Below are positions 33,801-41,529 of a stretch of 64,000 nt of DNA, piece by piece. The stretch's first letter is position 1. Each line of letters opens with the position of its first letter. A model generated the notes under the pieces. The model saw only the letters and a list, made by a program, of their open reading frames with translations, made no database searches and was not told the origin of the DNA. The stretch is from Acidobacteriota bacterium (lineage in GTDB: Bacteria; Acidobacteriota; Terriglobia; Terriglobales; Acidobacteriaceae), in NCBI GenBank assembly GCA_018268915.1, contig JAFDVQ010000005.1:310001-374000 (forward strand). The letters are read 5' to 3'. A program made the position numbers and the translations under genes.

Positions 33801-34519
33801 CCATCAGCGGCATCGTCAAACGTATGGCATCGTCCGCTGCGAGACAGCATTCCGGTTCGCGAGAAGCAGATGTGCAACTCCGGAGAGAGAATCAGATTCG
33901 TTCCCCCTACGATGGCAAGGTCTGACTCGCCCCGTCGCAGACTCTGCACTGCGTGATGCACGGCAACGAGGGACGACGAGCAGGCTGTATCGATAACCTC
34001 TGCTGGCCCGTAGGTACCTAGAAAGTGAGCGATTCGTCCCGCCGCAACACTGCAGGCTCCGCCAACTCCTGTGTAACCGTCGATCAGGCGCGGGTTGTCG
34101 ACCAGCATACGCGCCCAGTCATTGTTGGACATACCAATCCAGATCCCGGTCGACGAACGAGCCAGTCTCTGCGGATTGATAGAAGAGCGCTCGAGTGCTT
34201 CCCACGTCAGCTCCAGCAAAAGTCGCTGCTGCGGATCAGCTCGCGATGCTTCCCGGGAGCTGATTCCGAAAAAACTTGCATCGAATGCATCAATGTCCGA
34301 AATAAATCCGCCATGCGAATCGTAGGTTGTGCCGGGCTCGTCGGGGTTGTTGCCTCCGAATGAGGCGGCATCCCATCGCTCCGAAGGTACAGTACTGATC
34401 AGGTCTCTTCCAGTTGCAAGAGCATCCCAGAACTGTTCGGGGGTTGAGATTCCGCCAGGCAGACGCAGCGCCATCCCAAGAACGGCAATCGGCTCTCGAA
34501 CCTGATCCCGCCTGACCAC
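27800..34519 (-). CDS. Hybrid PKS-NRPS: KS-(no AT)-cMT-ACP-TubC dock-C-A-PCP
   Basis: 2239 residues. KS (about 8-440): Cys180 in TACSSS, His315 in EAHGTGTPLGDP, His355 in KTNLGHGEGAAG. A KS-to-AT linker (about 445-560) then runs straight into the post-AT linker RRVALPLYPFHRERFW (572-587 region), so the AT of about 300 residues is missing. C-methyltransferase (about 590-965): ELGAGTGATT as SAM site, LIE and PGG motifs. ACP: Ser1042 in LGMDSL. TubC_N-like docking domain at about 1128-1182. Condensation domain: HHIISDG at 1330-1336. Adenylation domain with YTSGTTGNPK and NLYGPTETT; pocket residues, read by eye against PheA, give DILQWGLIWK, a glycine-like code. PCP: LGGHSL near the C-terminus. 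GTG start with GGAGG six bases upstream, overlapping the thioesterase stop by one base. Confidence 0.95.
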   Translation of the reverse strand: MVRRDQVREPIAVLGMALRLPGGISTPEQFWDALATGRDLISTVPSERWDAASFGGNNPDEPGTTYDSHGGFISDIDAFDASFFGISSREASRADPQQRLLLELTWEALERSSINPQRLARSSTGIWIGMSNNDWARMLVDNPRLIDGYTGVGGACSVAAGRIAHFLGTYGPAEVIDTACSSSLVAVHHAVQSLRRGESDLAIVGGTNLILSPELHICFSRTGMLSRSGRCHTFDDAADGYVRGEACCVVVLKRLDDARRDGDPIQAIVCGTAVNQDGRSPRLTAPNVRAQQKVMLSALSDADLNASEVSYVEAHGTGTPLGDPMEFLSIGNVYGRGRSAHHPLRVGSVKTNLGHGEGAAGLTGFIKAVLMLQGGRGIAPHLHCSSPNSRIDWKKWPIEIPQTLTPWPDERDGHYAAVSSFGFSGTNAHVIVGSFRPSETAAGPEKSSVEKLLCISAADPEALRSLASLYVSFLRKTDAEFGDICRSAIETRAILRERLTVTAPDALTAANHLKQWLGGGVVDAVKTGNDETASQAGCGSLDQKSAAFLKGGMLSAWEEPSRRVALPLYPFHRERFWLGALPETQRRLEREQVWQLVCSEAARESQRGPLGWDPRGYPERWAALEKLTLAYAQNVLVNAGAFANGSPVSGEDVMRNCGFQKIYGQIVSRWLRRLAATGALLETNEKYEPSEGFRETSVESLWPAVEEALRRDPGMLVYLRRCGDLLQDVLTGRASALVTLFPDGSFDLANALYRESSEARYCNAIAANAIRLAVEGWGRKRNVRILELGAGTGATTTAVTSVLQPEQAEYWFTDVSELFLRRARQSLRDTPFLRYALLDLDREPEEQGIPVGYFDVVLAANVLHASRNLPRSLERVHRLLAPGGLLLLIETTEHQVCFDMTTGLIEGWQHFEDSERTENPLLNAQHWCEVLLRNGFESPMSFPANDSPASKMGQHVLIAKRDSSSSGSETILSQNRNSVQHGVRVPPVQPIAVADLSGLVQGGRAEAVATLVRQVVCRVCQLQVPSEQLSDEDRLGALGMDSLIALELRNELGKALGVEGKLSATIAFDAETIGELTRRITALLPADKFESPAIASDEEGTPQSLNREDARQITTNTGKDNPSASHAKVTASELLRNLRSRGVVLSVDQGRLSCDAPKGVMNAEIRSQLASQKQEILKLLSEPEKLQEERQNPVALEFPLSRSQRRLWFLDRMDPGNPVYNVSIGFRLLGPLNRGVFEEALRTILMRHESLRTHFRDHEGMPYALVGAGSDWAVDFHELKSSTFAGPEADLHQSMMSEAQRPFVLDKELLFRVHLYQTGENEHVALLVMHHIISDGWSISLLVQELGQIYEALIEGGRCPLPPLALQFRDFVYWEAEEENRVSSDDLAYWEEKLGGELPQLALPIDRNRPALQTFRGGRVFVDLSIELTEKLQKLARANNSTFFMVLSAAFSVLLRRYTRQEDILIGTPTAGRLKSGFESLIGFFVNNLVLRMNLTGNPSFVELLQRVRAVTLEAFEHQRTPFDQLVEVLQPERSTDRSPLFQVLFSLHNSAMPNMRFSELEMKQVDFTRSWARFDIAADVYPYESHFRCSFEFNSDIFDEETIQRMLRAYMQILDRASSEPDLPISRLALLCEAERREVIDDWNSTEAPLPPYASVSAWFRAQAQETPTKIALEMGDRSLTYGELDAHSDRIASDLRTRGVGRGSVVGLYMNRGMQMVVGLIGILKAGSAYLPLDPAMPPRRTEFLLSDSQVALILTERDLLNDIPATSAVLLPIEEAGVCSSEAVPDDVVETDRAYLIYTSGTTGNPKATEIHHQALVNLLGSMMKEPGLRADDTLVAVTTISFDIAGLEIFGPLLCGAKLVLASREQAINPELLADLLDTSGATVLQATPSTWRMLVESGWTGRTTLRMWCGGEALSPDLAESLVARGKELWNLYGPTETTIWSAVHRVRSGENPILIGRPIANTEMHILDDELQPVPVGVTGELFIGGLGVARGYWKRSELTAQRFLSDPFDSAGLRKLYRTGDLARYLSDGQIQLLGRTDHQIKLRGHRIEAGEIELAIERHPSVRQALVVLLERENEKQLVAYIRFEDGVGDTAMLRSWLYGFLPDYMVPSVLMPVDEFPQTPNGKIDRKRLPLPQKSPRAAVEVAAPGSQTERRVSEIWSHLLHVDKPGLRENFFDLGGHSLLLVQLHAQLKREFQVNIAVVDLFRHPTIATLATFLDSKTASIAAPIGADL

Positions 34520-35274
34520 TACAGGCCTCCACTGATCGGTATAGCTGCTAGCAAGGTTTGGCGCACATGCGAGACCAGAAGCTCACACGCGTCTTGCAGG
34601 TAGTGATGGCCACCGTCCAGAAAGAAAACCTCGAATGTGCTGGACGTCTGTTCCCGCCAAGCCTCCACCTGCGGGCGAGTCAAAGTTGCGTCGGATCCCC
34701 CGGCAAACGCAGTTATCGGGCAGTCGAGCGGATCTGCCTCGCGCCGCTGATAGCCTTCCAGCAATTGAATGTCCGCGCGCAAGGTGGGAAGAAAGCTTGC
34801 GAGGAATTCTTTCTCAGCCAGAACGGGTGCTGGAATGCCGCCATAGCGCGTCTGTACGGCATGTATCAGCTCCTGGTCTTCCAGATGTCCAATTGGCGGC
34901 AGTATCGGTTCACATTGAGGAGCGCCCGCTGCCGACACAAACAGATGCATCGCACTCTGGCCGCTTTGTCTGCGTAGCTCGTGAAGCGTTTCAAATGCGA
35001 GAATGCTGCCCCAGCTGTTGCCAAAGAACGAAAACGGCTTGCCTCGATCCAGGGAGTCGAGTACAGAGCGCGATAGATCTCGCACTAGAGCCTCCATGCT
35101 CTGATACGGTGCATCATGAAATCGTGACTCTCTTCCCGGCAATTCAACCGATATCGCTTCAATCTCCGGCAGCAGTCGCTCCCTCCACCCACGGAAGGCA
35201 GAGGGGCCGCTCCCCGCATGGGGCAAGCAGTAAAGCTGAAGCACTGAGCCACGGGATGGAGCGCGTCTTAGCAT
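34519..35274 (-). CDS. Type II (editing) thioesterase of the NRPS/PKS cluster
   Basis: About 251 residues, alpha/beta hydrolase of the stand-alone TEII family. It frees carrier proteins that hold wrong or stalled acyl groups. Seen: LYCLPHAGSGPSAFRGW, the nucleophile elbow GNSWGS (Ser87), an Asp region DPLDCPITAFAGGSD, and the catalytic His in DGGHHYLQ. ATG at 35274 is chosen because it begins just before the conserved LYCLPHAG block and lies 19 bases after the permease stop. A GTG at 35358 overlapping the permease is the alternative. It is coupled to the following PKS-NRPS gene by a one-base overlap. GNSWG instead of the more common GHSMG is notable but still has Ser. Confidence 0.9.
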   Translation of the reverse strand: MLRRAPSRGSVLQLYCLPHAGSGPSAFRGWRERLLPEIEAISVELPGRESRFHDAPYQSMEALVRDLSRSVLDSLDRGKPFSFFGNSWGSILAFETLHELRRQSGQSAMHLFVSAAGAPQCEPILPPIGHLEDQELIHAVQTRYGGIPAPVLAEKEFLASFLPTLRADIQLLEGYQRREADPLDCPITAFAGGSDATLTRPQVEAWREQTSSTFEVFFLDGGHHYLQDACELLVSHVRQTLLAAIPISGGL

Positions 35275-35293
35275 ATTGTTGACGAACCGACGA

Positions 35294-36109
35294 TCAGTAC
35301 TGAGCCAGTGTGCCTTCCCTTCTTCCCCGCCGAACGGTCGCTGAGAAAATTGCGGCACTCACCGGAAGAAGAATTAACGCCATCACGGCCAACGTTGTCA
35401 GAGGCTGAACAACCGCTCTGAAAGATGCTCCATTCAGCATCGTGAGTCTGAGCGCGTTCAGCGAATAGGTGACAGGTATCAGAGATGAGAGCCTTTGCAT
35501 CCACATGGGCATAACGTCAATGGGAAAGTAGGCCCCGCCAAGAATACTTCCTAACCCGCCGAGAATCCACGTAATAGGATCGCCCTTCTTCAACCATACG
35601 ATTGCGGAAGCCGAGAGCACCCCGAACGCAACGAAAATGGAAATCGAAAGAAGGAGGACCAGCAGCGTTAAAGGCAAGTTCATGTGGCTGAGGTCTACCC
35701 CGAATATGAGGACGCCGCCCGTGAGAATTAGCAGTAACTGTAATGCTCCTGAGAGCAAGCTGTAGATGGATGAGAACAGCACGATGGGGACGCAACCAGT
35801 TTGGCTGCAGAGCATGGCCTCAAGACACCCTGTGACCTGCGCTGTACGAATCGATTCCGAGAACATCCTGAGCATCAGATCGAAATAGCGGGCAAACGCT
35901 ACGCCTATCAGCGCGAAAGGGAAATAGCGCAGGTGTGACGCACTGAGCGAAGCCGACGCAGTCGAGGGAATCAACCGGCCAACGAAATGCAGAATCACCA
36001 GCAGCATCAGGGACTCGACCAGGCCCATCATGAAGGCTGCCTGGTACCCTGATTCGATACAGAAGTCTCGCTTGACAAAGGCGAAAGCCTTGCGGAGAAG
36101 TGGCATCAT
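35294..36109 (-). CDS. ABC-2 type exporter permease of the cluster
   Basis: 271 residues, about six membrane helices (for example LVESLMLLVILHFVGRLI, LLSGALQLLLILTGGVLIFG, LPLTLLVLLLSISIFVAFGVL, TTLAVMALILLPVSAAIF). ABC-2 permeases work as dimers with an ATPase to push polysaccharides, lipids, drugs or natural products outward. ATG-ATG start; it overlaps the upstream ATPase stop by ATGA, so the two are translated together. Its position inside the operon suggests export of the metabolite or self-protection. Substrate is inferred from context only. Confidence 0.88.
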   Translation of the reverse strand: MMPLLRKAFAFVKRDFCIESGYQAAFMMGLVESLMLLVILHFVGRLIPSTASASLSASHLRYFPFALIGVAFARYFDLMLRMFSESIRTAQVTGCLEAMLCSQTGCVPIVLFSSIYSLLSGALQLLLILTGGVLIFGVDLSHMNLPLTLLVLLLSISIFVAFGVLSASAIVWLKKGDPITWILGGLGSILGGAYFPIDVMPMWMQRLSSLIPVTYSLNALRLTMLNGASFRAVVQPLTTLAVMALILLPVSAAIFSATVRRGRREGTLAQY

Positions 36110-36951
36110 ACGTGACTCCGGCCAGACAGATGCAGGCGATAGTAGTCAAGGACCGAGAGCCCTTCTTCCCTGAGCTTGTTGATCGATTCACCGCACTTGA
36201 TCTTTCCTTCGGCAACGATCAGCACCTTATTGCATAGCAAGGAGGCCTCTTCCGGCCTGTGGGTGGCGATCAGCAACGTCTTTTTTGAATTGCGATGAAG
36301 TGTAGATAAGATGAGTTCGACCATCTCATCGCACGCCAGCGGATCCAGAGCTCGCGTCGGCTCGTCGAGGACCAGAACATCCGGCTCCGCAATCAATACC
36401 CTGGCCAATGCCAGCCGTTGCTTCATTCCCGAGCTGTAGGTGGATACGGACCTGTTCTTGTCATTCTGCAGACCGACCAAATCCAGCAGAAATTCGACTC
36501 GCTCCCGCAGTTCGCGTCCGCATAGATTGTCGAGAGCTCCGAAGAACTCTAGATTTTGTGCGCCAGAGAGCCGCCAGAAGAAGCTTCGCTCTTCGTTGAA
36601 TACAAAACCAACCGATCTCCTGATTTCGACGCCTTCACTCAAAGTGCTGTGGCCATTCACAACCACGCTTCCCTCGGAAGGTAGAAGAATTCCTCCAATT
36701 AGCTTCAGCAGAGTCGTCTTCCCTGCGCCGTTTGGTCCCATCACAGCGATGCGGTCGCCGGGATACACTCGCAGATTCACATCAGAAAGTGCGGTAAAAA
36801 CACGGCGTCTCTGTAATGGGGCAAGTACCCATTCGCGGTAGCGTTTCGGAACTGGGAAGCGCATTGTGACATCATGAACGTCAATCAGAGCAGGTTCACT
36901 GCCAGCCTGATCCGACGTGAGAACTGGCTTGAAGAATTCGGCGGCAATCAT
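36106..36951 (-). CDS. ABC transporter ATPase of the cluster exporter
   Basis: 281 residues. Walker A GPNGAGKTT, signature STYSSGMKQRLALARVL, Walker B DVLVLDEPT and H-loop LIATHRPEE are all present. After an N-terminal extension, the nucleotide domain carries DVTMRFPVPKRYREWVLAP before the first strand, like the ATPases paired with ABC-2 permeases that export polysaccharides or antibiotics. The ATG at 36951 overlaps the NRPS stop codon (ATGA). A longer frame to 37014 lies inside the NRPS gene and is unlikely. It is expected to pair with the permease encoded next. Confidence 0.93.
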   Translation of the reverse strand: MIAAEFFKPVLTSDQAGSEPALIDVHDVTMRFPVPKRYREWVLAPLQRRRVFTALSDVNLRVYPGDRIAVMGPNGAGKTTLLKLIGGILLPSEGSVVVNGHSTLSEGVEIRRSVGFVFNEERSFFWRLSGAQNLEFFGALDNLCGRELRERVEFLLDLVGLQNDKNRSVSTYSSGMKQRLALARVLIAEPDVLVLDEPTRALDPLACDEMVELILSTLHRNSKKTLLIATHRPEEASLLCNKVLIVAEGKIKCGESINKLREEGLSVLDYYRLHLSGRSHV

Positions 36952-39900
36952 CCGTTTCTTGCCTCCGCCGTATCCAATTCCTTCGTTCGTATTTGCTGCG
37001 CCTCGTCCATCCATGAGCGCATCATGTGCGCCACTTCTCGGCCGTGTTCGATCAGCATCGTCTCATGGGACCCGGGAATTGCATGAACATCTACATCCGC
37101 CTGAGAAAATCCACTCCAACCAAAATCCTTATTGACACGAAGGTCCTCTTTATTTCCGATCAGCTTGATGCAACCTGACCAAGGCTCAGGCCTGTGTCTG
37201 TAAAGCAACCGGCAGTAGTTCGCTCTATGTTGATGAAATCGGTCGTTCTCGCTGACTAAAGAGGCGCTCGCGATACCTGCCTTGCGAATCGCCAGTTCGC
37301 GTATTGCCCGGACTCGTTCGGTCCCTTGCGCTCGCACAATCTCCCACAGAACTTCCGCTACATGCTTGACTCTCGAACCGCAGCTGTATAGTTCCCGCCG
37401 GATGATATTGCGCAGCGTCGGGCGCTCGGTATCGAGCAGTACAACCAGCTGCACTTTTTCGCCCTCTTGCTCCAAAATCCTCGCAATCTCCAGTACCGCT
37501 ACACCTTCGACACAGTTGCCACCCAGGAAGTAGGGGCCTCTAGGCTGTATCACTCGGAGTTCCGCCAGATAGTCGCGTGCAATCGCCTCTACGCTTGCAT
37601 AATCCTCACCCTGTCCATCCATCCAGCGCGGCTGAAACCCGAATACCGGCTGATCATCACCGAGGTGGGGGACGAGATGAGACAGGAAAAGCAGCGGCCC
37701 GCCCGGGTCGTGATATCCGGCCAGGAAGAATAATGGCGCCCTCTCCCCCAGGGGTTGAACGGGCACCACGCGCTTCCATTGCGGCGCCTCGCAGGTATAT
37801 ATGAAGTTTCGCGTGGAAGATTCGAAGTGGAGGTGGCTCGCCAGTCCGGCGATCGTCGGATCTGCAAAAATCGCTTGCAAAGGCAGTTCCGTGTTTAGCT
37901 CTGCTCGAATACGAGAAGCGACTCGCGCCGCGAGGAGAGAATGCCCTCCTAGTTCGAAAAAATTGGCACTCTTCTCTATCCGGTCGACTTGCAGCACCTC
38001 GCGCCAGATCGCTTCTAGCTTGCGTTCAACGTAATCGGTTGGCGCGCTGAATATCTCATCATCTGTCCTGTCTTCAGATGAGTCTTGCTTTAAGCCTTGA
38101 ACTGCCTTCGGCGGAAGGTTCAATAGCGCTTTTCTATCGATTTTGCCGTTTGGCGTCTTGGGAAAGCTATCGAGCTCTACGTACTCCGCAGGAATCATGA
38201 TCTCCGGCAAAACAGATCGAAGACTTCTGCGCAAATCAGCCGGCGTCGCTGAAGCTCCCTCTAGCGGCCTCCAATACGCAATCAGGTATTTTTCGCCAGC
38301 TCTATCCTCTCGGACGATTGCAATCGCCTGCGCAACGGCTGGATGACCTTCGAGCGCGGTCTGAATCTCTTCGAGTTCGATTCGGAATCCACGAAGTTTT
38401 ACCTGCTGATCCAATCTGGAGACAAATTCGAGGCTTCCGTCTGGCAATCGACGCACCAGATCTCCGGTCCGATATAAGCGCGCTTCAAGATTCTGATGGC
38501 GTCTAAGGACAAACTTCTCTGAAGTCAAATCAGCCTGTTTTCGATAGCCGCGCGCCAGACCCGCTCCACCTATGAAGAGTTCTCCCGTTTGGCCGGGCAG
38601 CGAGGGTTTGCCGGTTTCGTCAAGAACATAGGTTTGTGTATTGGCGATAGGATGTCCGATCGGTATGCGTTCAACCGGCGCTTTCATCCGCTGCACGGTA
38701 GACCAGATCGTTGTCTCAGTCGGACCATAGAGGTTCCACAGTTCAGCACCGGTTGACAGTAGCTGTTCGGCGAGTTGTCGCGGAAGCGCCTCGCCTCCGC
38801 ACAGAACCTTCAGACCCGGCTTTCCCTTCCAACCGGATTCCAGAAGCAGACGCCATGTTGCAGGCGTGGCTTGCATAATCGTGATGTCGAATTCACTGAT
38901 CAATCGAGCCAGAGCATTGGCGTCGGTGAGTGCCGCACCGGGCGCGATCACTAACTGAGCGCCGCTTACTAGCGGCAGGAATAGTTCCAGTCCGGAAATG
39001 TCAAATGACAGCGTCGTTACGGCAAGTAAGCGATCTGTGACACCTATTCCCGGTTCTCTTTGCATGGACGCCAGCAGATTGACTAGCGACCGATGCTGGA
39101 TTTCAACTCCCTTCGGCGTTCCGGTTGAACCCGACGTGAACATCAGATACGCAAGATCTTCCGAATTTGCCGGCGCACTCGGTGAAGTACTGAGATCCGA
39201 CGTATGCCCCTTCTCTAGCTTGTCAAGGCAGATGAGTGACGGAACGTTGTCAGGTATGCGATCGAGCAGTGAACTCTCTGTGATTATTGCGGCCGGTTCG
39301 CTATCTTGAAGGATGTGCGCAAGCCGCCTCGCCGGAAAGGTCGGATCCAGCGGAACGTAGGCTGCGCCTGCCATCCATGTAGCCAGCGGAGCGACAACCA
39401 GATCGATCGTCCGGCTCAGGCACAAGGCCACGAGATCACCCGGTCTGACCCCCGATTCCCGTAGTCGGCGCGCAAGAAATCTCGAACGATCACATAACTC
39501 CCTATATGTAAGTTGCTCGGGCCCGCACATTACCGCAACCTTTTCGGGAGTCGATTCCGACTGGAGTCTTACCCAGTCCGGCACGCATTGAACAGGCAAT
39601 TCCAGCGAAATACCGCTCTGACTCCGGAACCAATCCTTTTCCTGCTCGGGGCTCATCGCTGCTAGTTGCCCCAATGGCTCGTCTGGCATGCTTGCCATCT
39701 GGGTCGCGAGAGTCTGATAACAACCAGAGAAGCATCTTATAGTCTCTGGATCAAAGAGTGCGCCGTCATACTGTATCGATCCATGGAACTTGCCATCCGC
39801 CTCCCACATGTACAGTGTCATGTCGTTCGCGGTGCCCCCACTCTCAACCTCATAGTCTTCTGCCCGCGGAGTGTTCAGCAAAATGAACGCATGTTGGAAA

Positions 39901-41144
39901 AGAAGAGAGCGGCTGGGATCGCGATTCGGCAGAAGTTCTTTCACTAGAAACGCGAAAGGAACGTCGGCATTGCACAGAGAGTCCATTACCGTAGACCGGA
40001 CGCGTCTCACTAACTCTCTCGAGGTATTTTCAGGCGACACCTCCGTTCGTAGCAGTTGCGTGTTGATGAAGCATCCAATCAGCTTTTCAAGATGAGTTGT
40101 GACGCGTGTCGATACGGGTGTGCCTACAACGATGTCTTTTTCACCGCTGTATCGGCTCAGCAACGCCGTGAAAACCGCGAGCAGCACCATAAAGGGAGTC
40201 GCCGCACAATCTCGGCCAAGTTGTTTCAGCGCTTCAGAACACGCCGTGTCCAGTTCGAACGCGAATAGCCGCGCCTCGTAGGCGCTGGAAGGACTTCGCG
40301 GATGATCGAGCGGAAGATCAATCAGCGTCGAAGCGCCTTTTAGCTTCTCCTTCCAGAATCCAATTTGCCCACCCATTGGGGGCGAACTTACTCGTTTTCT
40401 TTCCCACAGGGCATAGTCAGCGTATTGAACGGGAAGTTCCTGCCCATCTGGTGCCTCTCCCGCCAACAACAGCACATAGGTGGAACGAAGCTCCTTGAAG
40501 AAGACTCCGAGTGACCATCCGTCGCATACGATGTGGTGCACAGCAAAGACAACAATGGAGTTCTCTGCTGAAAGCCGAATAAGAGCCACACGGAATAGTT
40601 GTCCGGAGCCAAAATCGAATGGGCGCGCTCCAAACCTCTGTATCGTTGCTTTGGCCTCTTTCTCGCGCTCGTCATCTTTCCTTTCACTCAGGTCGAATAG
40701 CTCCAGGCATGGGTTCGAATCTTCGAGCACCTCCTGAGCAGGAACTCCCGCTACTTCGGTGAACCGCGTACGCAGACTCTCATGCTTGTGGACCAGCGCT
40801 CGTAAAGCCTGTTCCAGGACTTCAGAATTCACCCTCGCTTGAATCCGCGCCCAGGCTGTGATGTTGTAAGCGGTACTATTCGGATTTAGTTTCTGCGCAA
40901 ACCAGAACCCTTCCTGCGCAAAAGACAGAGGAACAGGTTTTCCTGCAGTCGGACGACGGCCAATTCGTTGCGGATTGCTCGCGGAAAGAAGTGCCCGAAT
41001 AAGCTCCGACTTGTGTTCGGCCAGGCTCTCTTCAATTTCCTTGGTGATGCGGCCGGGAGGTGCGCTGCAGCGCAAGCGGTCTCCCTCGACACTCACGTGA
41101 ATGTCAAGCGTGCGCAACTCAGAGATCAGCCGTTCGGCGCTCAC
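36948..41144 (-). CDS. Nonribosomal peptide synthetase TubC dock-C-A-PCP-TE with a Cys thioesterase
   Basis: 1398 residues from a GTG at 41144 whose product begins as TubC_N docking domains do (SAERLISELRTLDI). The frame is open to an ATG at 41309, but that adds 55 residues without family features. Order: TubC_N (1-52), condensation (HHIVCDG 203-209), adenylation (about 515-1010; MFTSGSTGTPKG, NLYGPTETT), PCP (Ser1069 in LGGHSL), thioesterase (about 1125-1375). The pocket residues, read by eye against PheA, give DILQLGLIWK, which I recall as a glycine code. The thioesterase nucleophile site is GGNCVEG: Cys1211 replaces Ser, with Asp1238 (LLDTERP) and His1360 (GSHETML) completing the triad. 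It is first in the operon but should act last in assembly, because only it carries a releasing domain. Confidence 0.94.
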   Translation of the reverse strand: MSAERLISELRTLDIHVSVEGDRLRCSAPPGRITKEIEESLAEHKSELIRALLSASNPQRIGRRPTAGKPVPLSFAQEGFWFAQKLNPNSTAYNITAWARIQARVNSEVLEQALRALVHKHESLRTRFTEVAGVPAQEVLEDSNPCLELFDLSERKDDEREKEAKATIQRFGARPFDFGSGQLFRVALIRLSAENSIVVFAVHHIVCDGWSLGVFFKELRSTYVLLLAGEAPDGQELPVQYADYALWERKRVSSPPMGGQIGFWKEKLKGASTLIDLPLDHPRSPSSAYEARLFAFELDTACSEALKQLGRDCAATPFMVLLAVFTALLSRYSGEKDIVVGTPVSTRVTTHLEKLIGCFINTQLLRTEVSPENTSRELVRRVRSTVMDSLCNADVPFAFLVKELLPNRDPSRSLLFQHAFILLNTPRAEDYEVESGGTANDMTLYMWEADGKFHGSIQYDGALFDPETIRCFSGCYQTLATQMASMPDEPLGQLAAMSPEQEKDWFRSQSGISLELPVQCVPDWVRLQSESTPEKVAVMCGPEQLTYRELCDRSRFLARRLRESGVRPGDLVALCLSRTIDLVVAPLATWMAGAAYVPLDPTFPARRLAHILQDSEPAAIITESSLLDRIPDNVPSLICLDKLEKGHTSDLSTSPSAPANSEDLAYLMFTSGSTGTPKGVEIQHRSLVNLLASMQREPGIGVTDRLLAVTTLSFDISGLELFLPLVSGAQLVIAPGAALTDANALARLISEFDITIMQATPATWRLLLESGWKGKPGLKVLCGGEALPRQLAEQLLSTGAELWNLYGPTETTIWSTVQRMKAPVERIPIGHPIANTQTYVLDETGKPSLPGQTGELFIGGAGLARGYRKQADLTSEKFVLRRHQNLEARLYRTGDLVRRLPDGSLEFVSRLDQQVKLRGFRIELEEIQTALEGHPAVAQAIAIVREDRAGEKYLIAYWRPLEGASATPADLRRSLRSVLPEIMIPAEYVELDSFPKTPNGKIDRKALLNLPPKAVQGLKQDSSEDRTDDEIFSAPTDYVERKLEAIWREVLQVDRIEKSANFFELGGHSLLAARVASRIRAELNTELPLQAIFADPTIAGLASHLHFESSTRNFIYTCEAPQWKRVVPVQPLGERAPLFFLAGYHDPGGPLLFLSHLVPHLGDDQPVFGFQPRWMDGQGEDYASVEAIARDYLAELRVIQPRGPYFLGGNCVEGVAVLEIARILEQEGEKVQLVVLLDTERPTLRNIIRRELYSCGSRVKHVAEVLWEIVRAQGTERVRAIRELAIRKAGIASASLVSENDRFHQHRANYCRLLYRHRPEPWSGCIKLIGNKEDLRVNKDFGWSGFSQADVDVHAIPGSHETMLIEHGREVAHMMRSWMDEAQQIRTKELDTAEARNG

Positions 41145-41448
41145 AGGCAACACTATTATGCGATTTCTAATTACCGGTGGAAGATCGGTGTAAACAACTG
41201 CTTCGATCTCGAAACGAGATCCCGACCGAGCAAAATCCTCATACAGCAAACGTGCGAGGCGATAGCGCACTCTCCTCGAACCCTTGCCAGCCGAAACACA
41301 ACAACGCACATCGTACCAAGGACAGGCTATAAATACCCTTACACTCGGGGGCTACAACAGATACCCATTTAGTAATGAAAATTGGTAGTAATGTAACGTT
41401 ACCTCGTTTTGCAGCAGTCAGGTCCCGACAATTAGAGAAAGCGCGAGA
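41145..41448. promoter_or_regulatory. Divergent control region between the NRPS operon and the phosphopantetheinyl transferase
   Basis: Visibly more AT-rich than its surroundings. It holds a perfect palindrome GTAACGTTAC (41393-41402) and a direct repeat AGTAATG (41371-41377 and 41387-41393). On the minus strand CATAAT (41155-41160) lies ten bases before the preferred GTG of the NRPS, so a -10 box with a nearly leaderless transcript is possible. No regulator gene is beside it. All assignments are tentative. Confidence 0.35.
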
Positions 41449-41529
41449 GTGTCAGAAGTCGTTCTTCGCACAAGTCCCTTCAAGTTTCTGGACAATTCTT
41501 GTTTACGACTTGAAATACTATGTCTCTAC

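Noticed and set aside
27800-34519. Idea that the PKS-NRPS starts with a decarboxylating KS-Q loading domain
   Set aside because: The active-site Cys180 is present in TACSSS, so it is an ordinary KS.
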